Counted from the stretch's first letter, positions 1-9,108 are shown. The stretch is DNA of 64,000 bases from VXYL01 sp965199945 (GCA_965199945.1 OZ241354.1:1-64000); one strand, 5' to 3'. Translations and numbers: made by a program. Notes: generated from the letters alone by a model not told the origin.

Positions 1-2
1 TG

Positions 3-536
3 GAAGACGTGCAGGCCACAGACCGACCGGCCCGCTTCGAGAGCGAACCCTGGGCCGGCGTCGAGACCCCGGCGCAGTGGCTGGAAGCCCGCGAAGGCGC
101 GCTCGTCGCCGCCGGCCTGATTGTCCTCATGCTGCCGCTGGCCTGGCAGGAAGCCCGCATCCTGAAGATGCGCGGCTTGGCCGATGCCGCCGTCCAGGAG
201 ATGGCCGAAATGCAGGCCGAGCTGGGCCCGATGCTCGGCGCCCGAGAGCAATGGCAGGGCCTGCGCGAGCGCAACCAGGCCCTGGGCGGGATCTTCGCCG
301 AACCGTCCCAAGCCTACGTCATGGGCCAAGTGGACGCCGCCATTCCCAATGCCGACGCCCGCTTTCGCAACTGGCGCTACCAGCAGCGCGAACTGCGCAT
401 GGTGGTGGAGGACGCCGCCCTCGATCCCGTCGAATACACCCGCGCCCTGGAAGCGCAGCCGCTCTTCGCCGACGTGCGAATGCAGCCGACGCGCCGCGCC
501 GGCCAGTTCGAGATCACGCTGCGGGTGGCGCCGTGA
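3..536 (+). CDS. GspL/PilN-like type II secretion subunit, 5' end cut by window
   Basis: The reading frame is open to the window edge; a GTG at 9 is only a possible internal start. One hydrophobic helix (about residues 30-46 from the GTG) is followed by a charged helical stretch and a small alpha/beta domain, the layout of the C-terminal half of GspL or of PilN, which sit in the inner membrane and anchor the secretion ATPase. The assignment rests mainly on context: three coupled genes follow, ending in a secretin. The next gene starts at a GTG overlapping this stop codon by 4 bases, so translation is probably coupled. Most of a full GspL would lie outside the window. PilN-type is the alternative. 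Confidence 0.6.
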   Translation, partial: EDVQATDRPARFESEPWAGVETPAQWLEAREGALVAAGLIVLMLPLAWQEARILKMRGLADAAVQEMAEMQAELGPMLGAREQWQGLRERNQALGGIFAEPSQAYVMGQVDAAIPNADARFRNWRYQQRELRMVVEDAALDPVEYTRALEAQPLFADVRMQPTRRAGQFEITLRVAP

Positions 537-1153
537 ACAGCGCTCTGCTCGCGCTGGCCAATGCCTGGCGCCGCGCCAGCGCCGAACTCGCCGCCAATGC
601 CCGCTTGCGCGTCGGCGCCTGGCTGGTGCTCGCCACGGCGCTCGTCTCCCTTGCCCTGTTGCAGGCGGACCGCGTGCAGGTCGCCCATGCGGACTACGCC
701 GCCGCCGCCGACCGCTTGCAGCGCGCCAAGGAGCTGCTCGCCCGCGAGGACTGGTCGCAGCTGCTCGCCGCCGAGCGCGCCGCCCATGCGCGGATCGATG
801 CCCTGCTCTGGCCGGCGGAGACGGAAGGCTTGGCGCAGGCCGGAATGCAGGCGATGCTGGGCGACATGCTGCGCGACATCGGTTTCGAGGACGCCCTCGT
901 GCGCGCCGGCGTCAGCCAGCCGGTGCCGTCGCTGCCGGATGTCTGGCGCGTGCAGATGCGCGTCGCCGGCAACTGCGAGCCGATGGTGGCGGTACGCCTG
1001 CTGCACGACCTCGCCAAGCACCCGCGCAAACTGGTGGTCGATCGGCTGGACTACGTCCGCAACAACTCGCGCCTGACGCTGCTCGTCTCCGCCTACTTCG
1101 CCCTCGCCGGCGGCCCGTCCGCCGAAGGCGGGCCTGGAAGCGAACAGACGTGA
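533..1153 (+). CDS. GspM/PilO-like type II secretion inner-membrane protein
   Basis: This 206-residue protein has a short cytoplasmic N-terminus, one transmembrane helix (about residues 23-41), a coiled-coil segment and a C-terminal ferredoxin-like region, as in GspM and PilO, which pair with GspL/PilN in the inner-membrane platform. The start is the GTG at 533, which overlaps the preceding stop (GTGA); in-frame codons farther upstream would run inside the previous gene. The following gene begins at a GTG inside this stop, so the three genes form a tightly coupled operon. Sequence identity to characterised GspM is too low to judge by eye; order and topology carry the call. Confidence 0.6.
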   Translation: MNSALLALANAWRRASAELAANARLRVGAWLVLATALVSLALLQADRVQVAHADYAAAADRLQRAKELLAREDWSQLLAAERAAHARIDALLWPAETEGLAQAGMQAMLGDMLRDIGFEDALVRAGVSQPVPSLPDVWRVQMRVAGNCEPMVAVRLLHDLAKHPRKLVVDRLDYVRNNSRLTLLVSAYFALAGGPSAEGGPGSEQT

Positions 1154-1716
1154 GCGACGAGCCAGCACTGGCCACGCAGCCGGGGCTTGCGGCCGTCGGG
1201 CGTTGGCTGCGGCGTCGTTGGCGCGTCCTGGCCATCGCTTCCGGTCTGCTCCTGGCGACCGTTGCCGCGGCCTTCACGGCGCCGGTTCGCCAGCGCGATG
1301 CTGGCGGGCCGTCCGCGCCGAGCATCGAGAGCGTTCTCGCGGAGGCCGCCGCCGAGGACCTGACTCCCCTGCTGGACGGCGTGCGCTGGGGCACGTCTCT
1401 GCGCGAGGCGTTGGCCGTCGCGGCCAAGGCCAGCGGCCAAACCGCCGCGGCGTCCGACCAAGCCCTCGCCGAGCGCGCCGCCGATGTCGACAGCGTGCGC
1501 TTCGTCGGCTACATCGCCGCCGAAGACCGCCGCTCCGCCCTGCTTGCCTTTCCCGACGGCGAAATCGTGCGCTTGCGGCCCGGCGAGAGCCTGCGCGACG
1601 GGCGCGCCGTCGCCGCGGTCTCGGACCGTTCCCTCACCCTGGGCGCCGAGGGCGAAGCAGCCGAAGTGCTAGCATTGTTTCCGCCGGTTCCGGTTCCGCC
1701 GCGTGGCGGACAGTGA
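1150..1716 (+). CDS. GspC/PilP-like periplasmic linker protein
   Basis: A 188-residue protein with one N-terminal membrane anchor (about residues 28-43) and a small C-terminal beta domain. The region around residues 115-165 (FVGYIAAEDRRSALLAF, then an RLRPGESL segment) resembles the homology region of GspC and the PilP fold, the domain that docks on the N0 domain of the secretin. No PDZ domain follows, so it is shorter than classical GspC. The GTG start overlaps the previous stop by 4 bases. The secretin gene follows 48 bases downstream, matching the usual GspC-GspD or PilP-PilQ neighbourhood. Confidence 0.6.
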   Translation: MSDEPALATQPGLAAVGRWLRRRWRVLAIASGLLLATVAAAFTAPVRQRDAGGPSAPSIESVLAEAAAEDLTPLLDGVRWGTSLREALAVAAKASGQTAAASDQALAERAADVDSVRFVGYIAAEDRRSALLAFPDGEIVRLRPGESLRDGRAVAAVSDRSLTLGAEGEAAEVLALFPPVPVPPRGGQ

Positions 1717-1764
1717 CGGGCTGGCTTAAGCGCAAGCCTCCGCGCCAGCAAAGCAGGAGTTCAG

Positions 1765-3849
1765 ATGAGCAAGCGCCGCCCCTCGCGCGCCGGGCTGGTC
1801 GCCTACGGCGGTCTTTGGCCAGCCTTGGCGGTCCTCGCGGCATCTTGCGCCGTCTTGGAGGTGGATCCGCTCCCCGAACCACTGCGCCCGCCCAACGCCG
1901 CGGCGGAGCAGTCCGTTGCGCCGCCCGAACCGGAAGAGCGCGGCCTGCGCATCACGCCGACCCCCGGCGTCGTCGTGCAGCGTTCCGTCGCCGAGGGCAT
2001 CGCCGACGAGTTGGGCAAGAGCCTCGAAGGCGACCCCGTCCAGGTGAGCTTCCACGACATCCCCCTGGTGGAGTTCATCAATGCCGTCTTCTTCGAGGAG
2101 CTCGGCATGTCCTTCGTGGTCGCGCCGAGCCTGCGCGAGAAGACCGACCTCGTCACCCTGCGCCTCAGCGAACCCCTGCCGCCGGCCCAGCTGTTCTCCA
2201 CCGCCCGCCGCGTCTTGGGGGAATACGGCGTGGATCTGCGCCAGGCCGACGGCGTGCTCACCTTCGTCGCCAGCGAAGACGCGGTCTCCCGCGACGTGCC
2301 GCTGTTGGTGAGCGGGCGCGCTCTGCCGGAAGTGCCGCCGACGCACCGCACCGTCTTCCAGCTGGTGCATCTCAAGGTGACGGCGTCCCAGTATCTGCGC
2401 AGCATCCTGCGCGACGTCTTCGACGACCGCGACGAGCTGGTCGTGGAGCAGGACGAGCTCAACAACGCGCTGCTGCTGATGGGGCCGGCGGAGCTCGTCG
2501 AGCGCGCCCTGCCCATGATCGAGGTGCTCGATCAGCCGCTCCTGCATGGCCGCCACGGCATGGTCGTGCAGCCGGATTTCCTCGCCGTGGGCGATCTCGA
2601 AAGCAGCCTGCGTTCCGTATTGCGCGCCGAGGGCTACGAAGTGGCCGTGGACAGCTCCGACGGCGCCATCATCTTCGTGCCGCTGCGGGACGTGAACAAG
2701 CTCATCGTCTTCGCCGTGGATCCGCGCTCGCTGCGCCATGTGGAGGAGTGGGCGCTGCTGCTCGACGAGCGCCGGCAAGAAGAAGTGGAAGCCGGCGTCT
2801 TCTCCTACGAGTTCCAGAACACCCAGGCGGAGCAAGCGGTGGAGACGCTGCGCCAGCTCGAGGGCGACGGCGACAGGGGCAACGGCGAGCAGTCTGGTTC
2901 GACGGACGCTTCCAGCTCCTTCGTGGTGGACAAGCCCACGAACATGCTCATCTTTCGTGGCTCCGGAAGCGAGTGGGCGGAATTGCTGCGCATCGTCCGC
3001 CTGCTCGACCGCCCGGTGCCTTCCGTGCTGATCGAGGTCGTCATCGCCGAAGTGACGCTCACCGACCTGCAGGGCTCCGGCATCGAGTTCATGCTGCGCG
3101 GCGCCAGCGGCGGCCGCAGCGGGGTCGCCGGCACGCTGGGCAAGCTCGGCCTGCGCTCCAGCGGCCTCTCGGCGACGCTCAACAGCGCCGGCCAGACGCG
3201 CGCCATGCTCAATCTGTTCTTCGAGGACACCAAGGTGGTGATCCGTTCCAGCCCCAAGGTGATGGTCAAGAGCGGCGACACCGCCACCATCGACGTCGGC
3301 AACGAGATTCCCGTCATCGTCCAGATCGCGGAGCAGGGCACCCAGATCGGCGGCTCCACCAACGTGCTCCAGCAGGTCTCCTACCGCAAGACGGGCATTC
3401 AGATGGAGATCACGCCCGTGGTGCAGGCCAACGGCCTGGTCGATCTGGAAATCGCCCAGCAGCTCAGCGAGGCGCGGCCGGCGGCGTCCACCAGCCTGGA
3501 CGGCTCGCCCACCATCCTGAACCGCAGCGTCACCACCAATCTGACGCTGCGCGACGGCGGCTCGGTGCTGATCGGCGGCTTGATCTCCGCCAACCGCAGC
3601 CTCGGCCAGAACGGCGTGCCCGTGCTTGCCCGCGTCCCCGTCCTGGGCCGCCTGTTCCGTTCGGACCTGTACCAGAACGACCGCACCGAGCTGGTCGTCA
3701 TGGTGATCCCCTACGTCGTCGCGGATCACCGCCAGAGCGTCGAGCTCACCGAGCGCATCAGGCGGCAACTGGAGCTCCACCCGCCCGCCACATCCCCCGG
3801 CGAGGGCGTTCCTTCCGCCGCCGGCGAACAGGGCGGACGCTCGCGCTGA
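1765..3849 (+). CDS. gspD: Type II secretion secretin GspD
   Basis: Outer-membrane secretin of 694 residues that forms the exit pore of the type II secretion system. The N-terminus has a lipoprotein-type signal ending LAVLAASC with the lipobox cysteine at residue 28. Several N-domain repeats follow (about residues 90-400), then the secretin domain (about 415-660) with the hallmark segments SSPKVMVKSGDTATIDVG, a GGLI turn and VPVLARVPVLGRLFRS near the C-terminus. An AGGAG-type ribosome site (1753-1757) precedes the ATG. It ends the operon with the GspL-, GspM- and GspC-like genes. A lipidated secretin needs no separate pilotin lipoprotein in some lineages, an inference here. PilQ is less likely because there is no AMIN domain. 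Confidence 0.88.
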   Translation: MSKRRPSRAGLVAYGGLWPALAVLAASCAVLEVDPLPEPLRPPNAAAEQSVAPPEPEERGLRITPTPGVVVQRSVAEGIADELGKSLEGDPVQVSFHDIPLVEFINAVFFEELGMSFVVAPSLREKTDLVTLRLSEPLPPAQLFSTARRVLGEYGVDLRQADGVLTFVASEDAVSRDVPLLVSGRALPEVPPTHRTVFQLVHLKVTASQYLRSILRDVFDDRDELVVEQDELNNALLLMGPAELVERALPMIEVLDQPLLHGRHGMVVQPDFLAVGDLESSLRSVLRAEGYEVAVDSSDGAIIFVPLRDVNKLIVFAVDPRSLRHVEEWALLLDERRQEEVEAGVFSYEFQNTQAEQAVETLRQLEGDGDRGNGEQSGSTDASSSFVVDKPTNMLIFRGSGSEWAELLRIVRLLDRPVPSVLIEVVIAEVTLTDLQGSGIEFMLRGASGGRSGVAGTLGKLGLRSSGLSATLNSAGQTRAMLNLFFEDTKVVIRSSPKVMVKSGDTATIDVGNEIPVIVQIAEQGTQIGGSTNVLQQVSYRKTGIQMEITPVVQANGLVDLEIAQQLSEARPAASTSLDGSPTILNRSVTTNLTLRDGGSVLIGGLISANRSLGQNGVPVLARVPVLGRLFRSDLYQNDRTELVVMVIPYVVADHRQSVELTERIRRQLELHPPATSPGEGVPSAAGEQGGRSR

Positions 3850-3952
3850 AGCGCCGCTGAACCACTGTTCAAGGCGGGGCCCCACCTTCTGCCGCCAAAT
3901 GTCGTACATCCTGCCCGTCCGCCGTGGGTGAGGGGCAAACGTAGGCCAGTGG

Positions 3953-4792
3953 CTATTCAGAGGGATGGCCCGCCCTCGAAAGCCGCAGCGCAGCCTCCAA
4001 CTCCGCGACACGAGCCTCGGCAGCCGAGCGAATGGCGGCCTCCCGTTCCGCACGGGTCGCCTCTTGCTCGGCGCGTGCAGCTTCCCGCTGCGCGCGGGCT
4101 TCGGCGGTCTTGCGCTGCGCGGTCTCCTGCCTGAGCTGGGCCTGGACATGTTCCTTGTCCGCCTCAACCTCGCTGCGGTGTTGGATGTCCCTGCCCGTCG
4201 CGACGTCCCGGAAGCGAAGCAGCTCGCCGTCCACGCGCACGTCCAAGCCCAGCACCTCGCTGCGGATCATTCGCTTGCCGTCCACGAGGTGCGACTTCAG
4301 CGGACCGTACTCGCCGTCCACCAGCTTCAGCCCCTGCAGTCGCGGCGTCCCGGGCGGGTAAACATCGCCCTTGGCGTCGAACATCCAGTACTCCGGCACG
4401 CCCATCTCCGCGTACTTGCGGCGCTTGGCGCCGCGATCCTCCGCCTCCGTGCCGGGTGACGCCACCTCCAGCACCCAGTCCGGCGGCTTGCCCTCCTCCC
4501 ACACGAAGTAGCTCGAGCGCTTGCGCGTTCCCAGCCCGAGCGCCACCAGCACGTCCGGCGCGATGCTGTTCCTGTTGTTGCCCTTCTCCGGGTACACGAG
4601 GATGTCCGCCGCCACCAGCGCCTTCGGGTGGGCCGATTCGAGGTCGCCGTCGGCGTTCGTGATGGCTTTCCCCTGCCACATGTTGTCCGACATTGGCCTA
4701 CCGTCCGAGCTCGGGTAGAACACGTCGTCCGCTCGGACGGCGCCGACGTTCGAGGCGGCAGCGGCAGCCGTGACCGGCAAAGGCGCTCTCAT
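3953..4792 (-). CDS. Uma2 family PD-(D/E)XK nuclease-fold protein (copy 1, minus strand)
   Basis: A 279-residue protein of the Uma2 (DUF820) family, predicted restriction-endonuclease-like proteins of unknown substrate. The fold markers are visible: APDVLVALG, then PPDWVLEVASP (central acidic pair) and KRRKYAEMGVPEYWMFD. The C-terminal 70 residues are a charged coiled coil rich in AR/EA repeats. I chose the ATG at 4792, because an AAGGAGAA ribosome site lies just upstream on the minus strand and sequence farther up has no family similarity. It is more diverged from the three plus-strand copies than they are from one another. A REP-like palindrome lies in its leader. Confidence 0.85.
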   Translation of the reverse strand: MRAPLPVTAAAAASNVGAVRADDVFYPSSDGRPMSDNMWQGKAITNADGDLESAHPKALVAADILVYPEKGNNRNSIAPDVLVALGLGTRKRSSYFVWEEGKPPDWVLEVASPGTEAEDRGAKRRKYAEMGVPEYWMFDAKGDVYPPGTPRLQGLKLVDGEYGPLKSHLVDGKRMIRSEVLGLDVRVDGELLRFRDVATGRDIQHRSEVEADKEHVQAQLRQETAQRKTAEARAQREAARAEQEATRAEREAAIRSAAEARVAELEAALRLSRAGHPSE

Positions 4793-5160
4793 GTGGCCGT
4801 TCTCCTTTTCTCTGCGAGCGTGCCCCTCGCGCTCCCCGCTGAGGGCTCGGCGCGGCCCGCAGCCCCGTCCGTGGCGAAAATAGCATGGTTCATCGCGGTC
4901 GAGGCCGCGCCGTCTTGTCCCCGCGCCGGTAGGCGCGGTCTCGGCGGACAGTGTCGAGGCTTGAAATGCGCCCGTCTGTAGGACAATCGCCATGCGTCGT
5001 GTGCGAAATCGCGGCAATCGGACGCCGCGGATCGCCGGCTGAGCCGTCGGCGTCGGCTCGCGTGGCGGCGCTGCGTGCTACATTCATGCGCGGTGCGGAG
5101 CCCTCGCGCCGGTGCCAAGGCGCGGGCCGGCCTTGCGGCGACCCCATCAGGAGCAAAGCG
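4793..5160. other. Divergent intergenic region between two uma2 genes
   Basis: This 368-base stretch separates divergent uma2 genes and must hold both promoters; I see no clear sigma70 pair. It contains the REP-like copy (4814-4848), a TGTGCGAAATCGC motif at 5000-5012 that recurs near other Uma2 and Rpn genes, and a GTCGGCTCGCGTGGCGGCGC block at 5051 that is repeated upstream of the next two uma2 copies (6361 and 7754). No coding capacity is convincing. Confidence 0.5.
4814..4848 (-). repeat. REP-like palindromic repeat in the uma2 leader
   Basis: On the minus strand this reads GAGCCCTCAGC followed by GGGGAGCGCGAGGGGC and CGCTCGC. It matches the 45-bp unit tandemly repeated at 59341-59512 and the single copy at 48183-48221. 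The copy sits just upstream of the ribosome site of the minus-strand uma2 gene, so it would be part of the mRNA leader. Confidence 0.7.
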
Positions 5161-6051
5161 ATGTCCGAAGCCACTTCCGACTACCGTCCCCTGCCCAGGC
5201 CGGCCGCGCCGTCGCGCCGCGCCGATCGGCAGGCCCCACCAGAGGATCCGCGCCTCGCAGCCGCGCTCTCCTTGCACAATCCGGTTTTTCCCCTCGACCC
5301 GCCGCTGGAGGACGTGCGCATCCCCGTGAATGCGCCCCACTCAGATGCCACGGGGTACTCGTGGCACGCCTTGAGGCGCAAGTTCCCCGACGCCCACGTC
5401 GGTGACGACCTGCTCATGCTGTTCAGCGAGCCTGGCAGGCAATCGCAAAGCCGGCTGGCGCCGGACGTGTCCGTGGCGCTGAACGTGCCGCGCCGCGGCA
5501 CCCGCGGCGACTACGACGCGGACGTGCTGGGGCCGCCGGACTTCATTCTGGAGGTGTTGTCGCGCAGCACTTGGGAGCACGACCTGGGGCGCAAGCTCGA
5601 TTGCTACCAGAGCATCGGCGTGCGCGAGTGCATGTTCTTCGACGTCAACCGTGAGGACCGGTCTCGCGCGGGCCGGGAGCTGTGGGGATACGCGCTGACG
5701 CCGGAGCGCCGGGTGCCGCTCGAAGTCGTCGCGTTGCCGAACGGTATGTACGGCGTGCGCAGCGAAGTGCTGGGGCTTGTGGCCTACGTGGCGAAGCGGA
5801 CGCCGCCGTCGGGGCCGGGGGAGGTCTGGGCGCTGAAGATGCGCTGGCACGATCTGGCCACGGGCGAGGACATCCTTGACTACGAAGAGGCCGTCCGTAT
5901 GGAAGAGGCGGCGGGAATCCGGACGGAAGATGTGCGGCGCGAGACGCGGGCGCTGCGGGCCAGCAGGGAAGCGGCGGAACGCGAGGCCGAAGCGGCGGAA
6001 CGTCGGATCGCGGAACTGGAAGAACAGCTTCGCCAGCACGACGGGCCCTGA
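5161..6051 (+). CDS. Uma2 family PD-(D/E)XK nuclease-fold protein (copy 2)
   Basis: A 296-residue protein. The start is the ATG preceded by CAGGAGCAAAGCG, the same leader used by copies 3 and 4. The N-terminus is proline/arginine rich; the Uma2 core follows, with RLAPDVSVALNVP, PPDFILEVLSRSTWEHD (acidic catalytic pair) and KLDCYQSIGVRECMFFD. The C-terminal coiled coil is short and lacks the 14-residue repeat of copies 3 and 4. It is the first of three plus-strand copies about 1.3-1.4 kb apart that share flanks as well as coding sequence. No target is known for the family. Confidence 0.87.
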   Translation: MSEATSDYRPLPRPAAPSRRADRQAPPEDPRLAAALSLHNPVFPLDPPLEDVRIPVNAPHSDATGYSWHALRRKFPDAHVGDDLLMLFSEPGRQSQSRLAPDVSVALNVPRRGTRGDYDADVLGPPDFILEVLSRSTWEHDLGRKLDCYQSIGVRECMFFDVNREDRSRAGRELWGYALTPERRVPLEVVALPNGMYGVRSEVLGLVAYVAKRTPPSGPGEVWALKMRWHDLATGEDILDYEEAVRMEEAAGIRTEDVRRETRALRASREAAEREAEAAERRIAELEEQLRQHDGP

Positions 6052-6465
6052 GAATCCCGCGCCCGCCGGCTCGACGGCCGCTCTCGCGCCGCGCCCGACG
6101 GGCTGCCGCCCGCGCTGAAGGGCCGCGGATCCCGCCCCGAAGCGCCCGCGGCCGTTCCGCCGCGGCGTTCCACGCACACCTAAGCGCACTCGCCGCAAGG
6201 CCGTCGTTCGCCTCCAGCGTAGGCGCCCGAGCGCCCATCGAGGCCGATTTTGTGCGAGATCGCCGCTTCCGCAGGCGGGCGCCGTCGGCGTCTTCCACAA
6301 TGCCGCCATGGCACTGCTCGAAGCAACAACGTGTCCCGCGTGCGGAGGTGCCGGCTGCGCCGTCGGCTCGCGTGGCGGCGCTGCGTGCTACATTTCATGC
6401 GCGTCATGCGCGGCGCATGTCCCCTCGCGCTTCCCGGCGTCGGGGCGACCCATCAGGAGCAAGCG
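6052..6465 (+). other. Duplicated intergenic spacer between uma2 copies 2 and 3
   Basis: This 414-base spacer is closely similar to 7423-7854. Shared blocks include the GGCTCGACGGCCG stretch just after the stop codon, TTTTGTGCGAGATCGCC (6249), the CAATGCCGCCATGGC stretch (6299), the GTCGGCTCGCGTGGCGGCGC block (6362) and the CATCAGGAGCAAGCG ribosome site. The similarity shows that the duplication unit included the spacer. Minus-strand open frames here look like shadows of GC-rich DNA. Confidence 0.6.
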
Positions 6466-7422
6466 ATGTCCGAAGCCACTTCCGACTACCACCCCCTGCC
6501 CAGGCCGGCCGCGCCGCCGCGCCGCGCCCGGGCCGTTCCGCGTCCGCTGCGCGCCGATCGGGATCCGCCAGAGGATCCGCGCCTCGCAGCGGCGCTCTCC
6601 TTGCACGATCCGGTCTTTCCCCTCGACCCGCCGCTGGAGGGCGTGCGCATCCCCGTGAAAGCGCCCCACGCCACCGCCACGCGCTACTCGTGCGAGGCGC
6701 TGATGCGCCGTTTTCCCGGCGCCGAGGTCGGCGACGACCTGCACATGCTGTTCTCCGAACCCGGCAGGGAGGGCCAGAGCCGGCTGTCGCCGGACGTGTC
6801 CGTGGCGCTGGACGTGCCGCGCCGCGGCACCCGCGGCGACTACGACGCGGACGTGCTCGGGCCGCCGGACTTCATTCTGGAGGTGCTGTCGCGCAGCACT
6901 TGGCGCCACGACCTGGAGCGAAAGCTGAGGTGCTACCAGAGCATCGGCGTGCGCGAATGCATGTTCTTCGACGTCACGGGCGAGGACCGGTCCCGCACGG
7001 GCAAGGAACTGTGGGGCTGCGCGCTGACGCCGGAGCGCGAGGAGCCGCTCGAAGTCGTCGTGCTGCCGAACGGCGAACGCGGCGTGCGCAGCGCGGTGCT
7101 GGGCCTCGTGGCCTACGTGGCGGGGCGGACGCCGCCGTCGGCGCCGAAGGAGACTTGGGCGCTGACGATGCGCTGGCACGATCCGGCGACCGGCGAAGAC
7201 ATCCCCGACTACGCCCAGTCGCGGGCCGAGACGCAAGCCGAGCGGGCCCGCCGGGAAGCGGCGCAGAACGAAGCGCGGACGGAGCGGGCCGGCCGGGAAG
7301 CGGCGCAGAACGAAGCGCGGACGGAGCGGGCCGGCCGGGAAGCGGCGCAGCGCGAAGCGCAGGCCGCGCAGCGCAGGATCGCCGAACTGGAAGAGCAACT
7401 TCGCCAGCGCGACGGGCCATGA
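6466..7422 (+). CDS. Uma2 family PD-(D/E)XK nuclease-fold protein (copy 3)
   Basis: A 318-residue protein nearly identical to copy 4 through the core and clearly homologous to copy 2. The ATG at 6466 follows the CAGGAGCAAGCG ribosome site. Core motifs are RLSPDVSVALDVP, PPDFILEVLSRSTWRHD and KLRCYQSIGVRECMFFD. The tail carries three tandem 14-residue units of the type ERAGREAAQNEART (7240-7365), then AQRRIAELEEQL, predicted as one long coiled coil. The tail probably mediates oligomerisation, an inference. The core similarity and the conserved flanks indicate recent tandem duplication. Confidence 0.88.
   Translation: MSEATSDYHPLPRPAAPPRRARAVPRPLRADRDPPEDPRLAAALSLHDPVFPLDPPLEGVRIPVKAPHATATRYSCEALMRRFPGAEVGDDLHMLFSEPGREGQSRLSPDVSVALDVPRRGTRGDYDADVLGPPDFILEVLSRSTWRHDLERKLRCYQSIGVRECMFFDVTGEDRSRTGKELWGCALTPEREEPLEVVVLPNGERGVRSAVLGLVAYVAGRTPPSAPKETWALTMRWHDPATGEDIPDYAQSRAETQAERARREAAQNEARTERAGREAAQNEARTERAGREAAQREAQAAQRRIAELEEQLRQRDGP
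7240..7365 (+). repeat. Three in-frame 42-bp tandem repeats in uma2 copy 3
   Basis: Three units of 42 bases encode ERARREAAQNEART, ERAGREAAQNEART and ERAGREAAQREAQA. The unit length is two heptads, so repeat number changes coiled-coil length without breaking frame. Copy 4 has four full units plus a partial one. Confidence 0.9.
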
Positions 7423-7854
7423 GAATTCCGCGCTAGGCCGGCTCGACGGCCGTTCTTGCGCCGCGCCCGACGGGCTGGCGCCCGCGCTGAGGGCAGCGGA
7501 TCCCGCCGTCCGAAGCGCCCGCGGCCGTTCCGCCGCGGCGTTCCAACGCACGTCCAAGCGCGCTCCGCAAGGCCGCCGTTCGCCTCCGGCGTAGGCGCCT
7601 GAGCGCCCATCGTGGCCGATTTTGTGCGAGATCGCCCCGTCGTGCTGTGCGAGATCGCCGCTTCCGCAGGCGGGCGCCGCCGGCGTCTTCCACAATGCCG
7701 CCATGGCCCTGCTCGAAGCAACAACGTGTCCCGCGTGCGGCGCAGGCTGCGCCGTCGGCGTCGGCTCGCGTGGCGGCGCCGCGTGCTACATTTCATGCGC
7801 GGCGCATGTCCCCTCGCGCTTCCCGGCGTCGGGGCGACCCATCAGGAGCAAGCG
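7423..7854 (+). other. Duplicated intergenic spacer between uma2 copies 3 and 4
   Basis: A 432-base spacer that parallels 6052-6465. It holds two copies of TGTGCGAGATCGCC (7623 and 7645) where the first spacer has one, so about 22 bases were duplicated locally. The CATTTCATGCGCGGCGCATG stretch and the ribosome site precede copy 4. I see no gene here. Confidence 0.55.
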
Positions 7855-8871
7855 ATGTCCGAAGCCACTTCCGACTACCCCCTGCCCAGGCCGGCCGCGC
7901 CGCCGCGCCGCGCCCGGGCCGTCCCGCGTCCGCGGCGCGCCGATCGGGACCCGCCAGAGGATCCGCGCCTCGCAGCCGCGCTCTCCCTCCACGATCCGGT
8001 CTTTCCCCTCGACCCGCCGCTGGAGGACGTGCGCATCCCAGTGAAGGAACCCCACGCCGCCGCCACGGCCTATTCGCGCGCCGCCCTGCGGCACCGGTTC
8101 CCCGGCGCCCAGATCGGCGACGACCTGCACATGCTGTTCTCCGAGCCTGGGAGGGAGGGCCAAAGCCGGCTGTCGCCGGACGTGCTGGTGGCGCTGGACG
8201 TGCCGCGCCGCGGCACCCGCGGCGACTACGACGCGGATGTCCTGGGGCCGCCGGACTTCATTCTGGAGGTGCTGTCGCGCAGCACTTGGCGCCACGACCT
8301 GGAGCGAAAGCTGAGGTGCTACCAGAGCATCGGCGTGCGCGAATGCATGTTCTTCGACGTCACAGGCGAGGACCGGTCCCGCACGGGCAGGGAACTCTGG
8401 GGCTGCGCGCTGACGCCGCAGCGCGAGGAGCCGCTCGAAGTCGTCGCTCTGCCGAACGGCGAGCGCGGCGTGCGCAGCGAAGTGCTGGGCCTCGTGGCCT
8501 ACGTGGCGGGGCGGACGCCGCCGGCGGCGCCGAAGGAGACTTGGGCGCTGACGATGCGCTGGCACGATCCGGCGACGGGCGAAGACATCCCAGACTACGA
8601 CCAGTCGCGGGCCCAGACGCAAGCCGAGCGGGCCCGCCGGGAAGCCGCGCAGAACGAAGCGCGGACGGAGCGGGCCGGCCGGGAAGCCGCGCAGAACGAA
8701 GCGCGGGCGGAGCGGGCCGGCCGGGAAGCCGCGCAGCGCGAAGCGCGGGCCGAGCGGGCCGGCCGGGAAGCCGCGCAGAACGAAGCGCGGACGGAGCGGG
8801 CCCGCAGGCAAGCGGCGCAGCGCCGGATTGCGGAACTGGAAGAACGGCTTCGCCGGCGCGACGGGCCTTGA
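7855..8871 (+). CDS. Uma2 family PD-(D/E)XK nuclease-fold protein (copy 4)
   Basis: A 338-residue protein, the longest of the tandem set. The ATG follows the same CAGGAGCAAGCG leader. The core is almost the same as copy 3 (RLSPDVLVALDVP, PPDFILEVLSRSTWRHD, KLRCYQSIGVRECMFFD). The C-terminal coiled coil has four 14-residue units plus a partial fifth (8626-8811) before AAQRRIAELEERL. The difference from copy 3 is mainly this expansion, the pattern expected from slippage or unequal crossing-over within the repeat. Confidence 0.88.
   Translation: MSEATSDYPLPRPAAPPRRARAVPRPRRADRDPPEDPRLAAALSLHDPVFPLDPPLEDVRIPVKEPHAAATAYSRAALRHRFPGAQIGDDLHMLFSEPGREGQSRLSPDVLVALDVPRRGTRGDYDADVLGPPDFILEVLSRSTWRHDLERKLRCYQSIGVRECMFFDVTGEDRSRTGRELWGCALTPQREEPLEVVALPNGERGVRSEVLGLVAYVAGRTPPAAPKETWALTMRWHDPATGEDIPDYDQSRAQTQAERARREAAQNEARTERAGREAAQNEARAERAGREAAQREARAERAGREAAQNEARTERARRQAAQRRIAELEERLRRRDGP
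8626..8811 (+). repeat. Four and a half in-frame 42-bp repeats in uma2 copy 4
   Basis: Units of 42 bases encode ERARREAAQNEART, ERAGREAAQNEARA, ERAGREAAQREARA and ERAGREAAQNEART, then a partial ERARRQ. The same unit occurs three times in copy 3 and is absent as a regular array in copy 2. Confidence 0.9.
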
Positions 8872-9108
8872 GAACCCCACGGCTCCTCATCCCCACGGCT
8901 CCTCACGGGCGCCTTACACGCACCTTATATATGTGCAAGGGGCAGCCAGCGGCGCCGCGCCTCGAAGCCGCGCGCTCCCTCCCGTGGGGCGGGATGTCGC
9001 CGCGCACAGGCCGGGGCGCTTGCGTCGGGCGGCGCTTGGCGCGGCGCCGCTGTCGGCGGCGTGGCGAGCAGGCGCTTGGGGCGTTGAACAAAGGTTGCAA
9101 AAAAGGTG

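Noticed and set aside
1726..4167. Long minus-strand open frame opposite gspD
   Set aside because: It is antisense to a secretin with clear motifs and runs through the gene's stop and the uma2 3' end.
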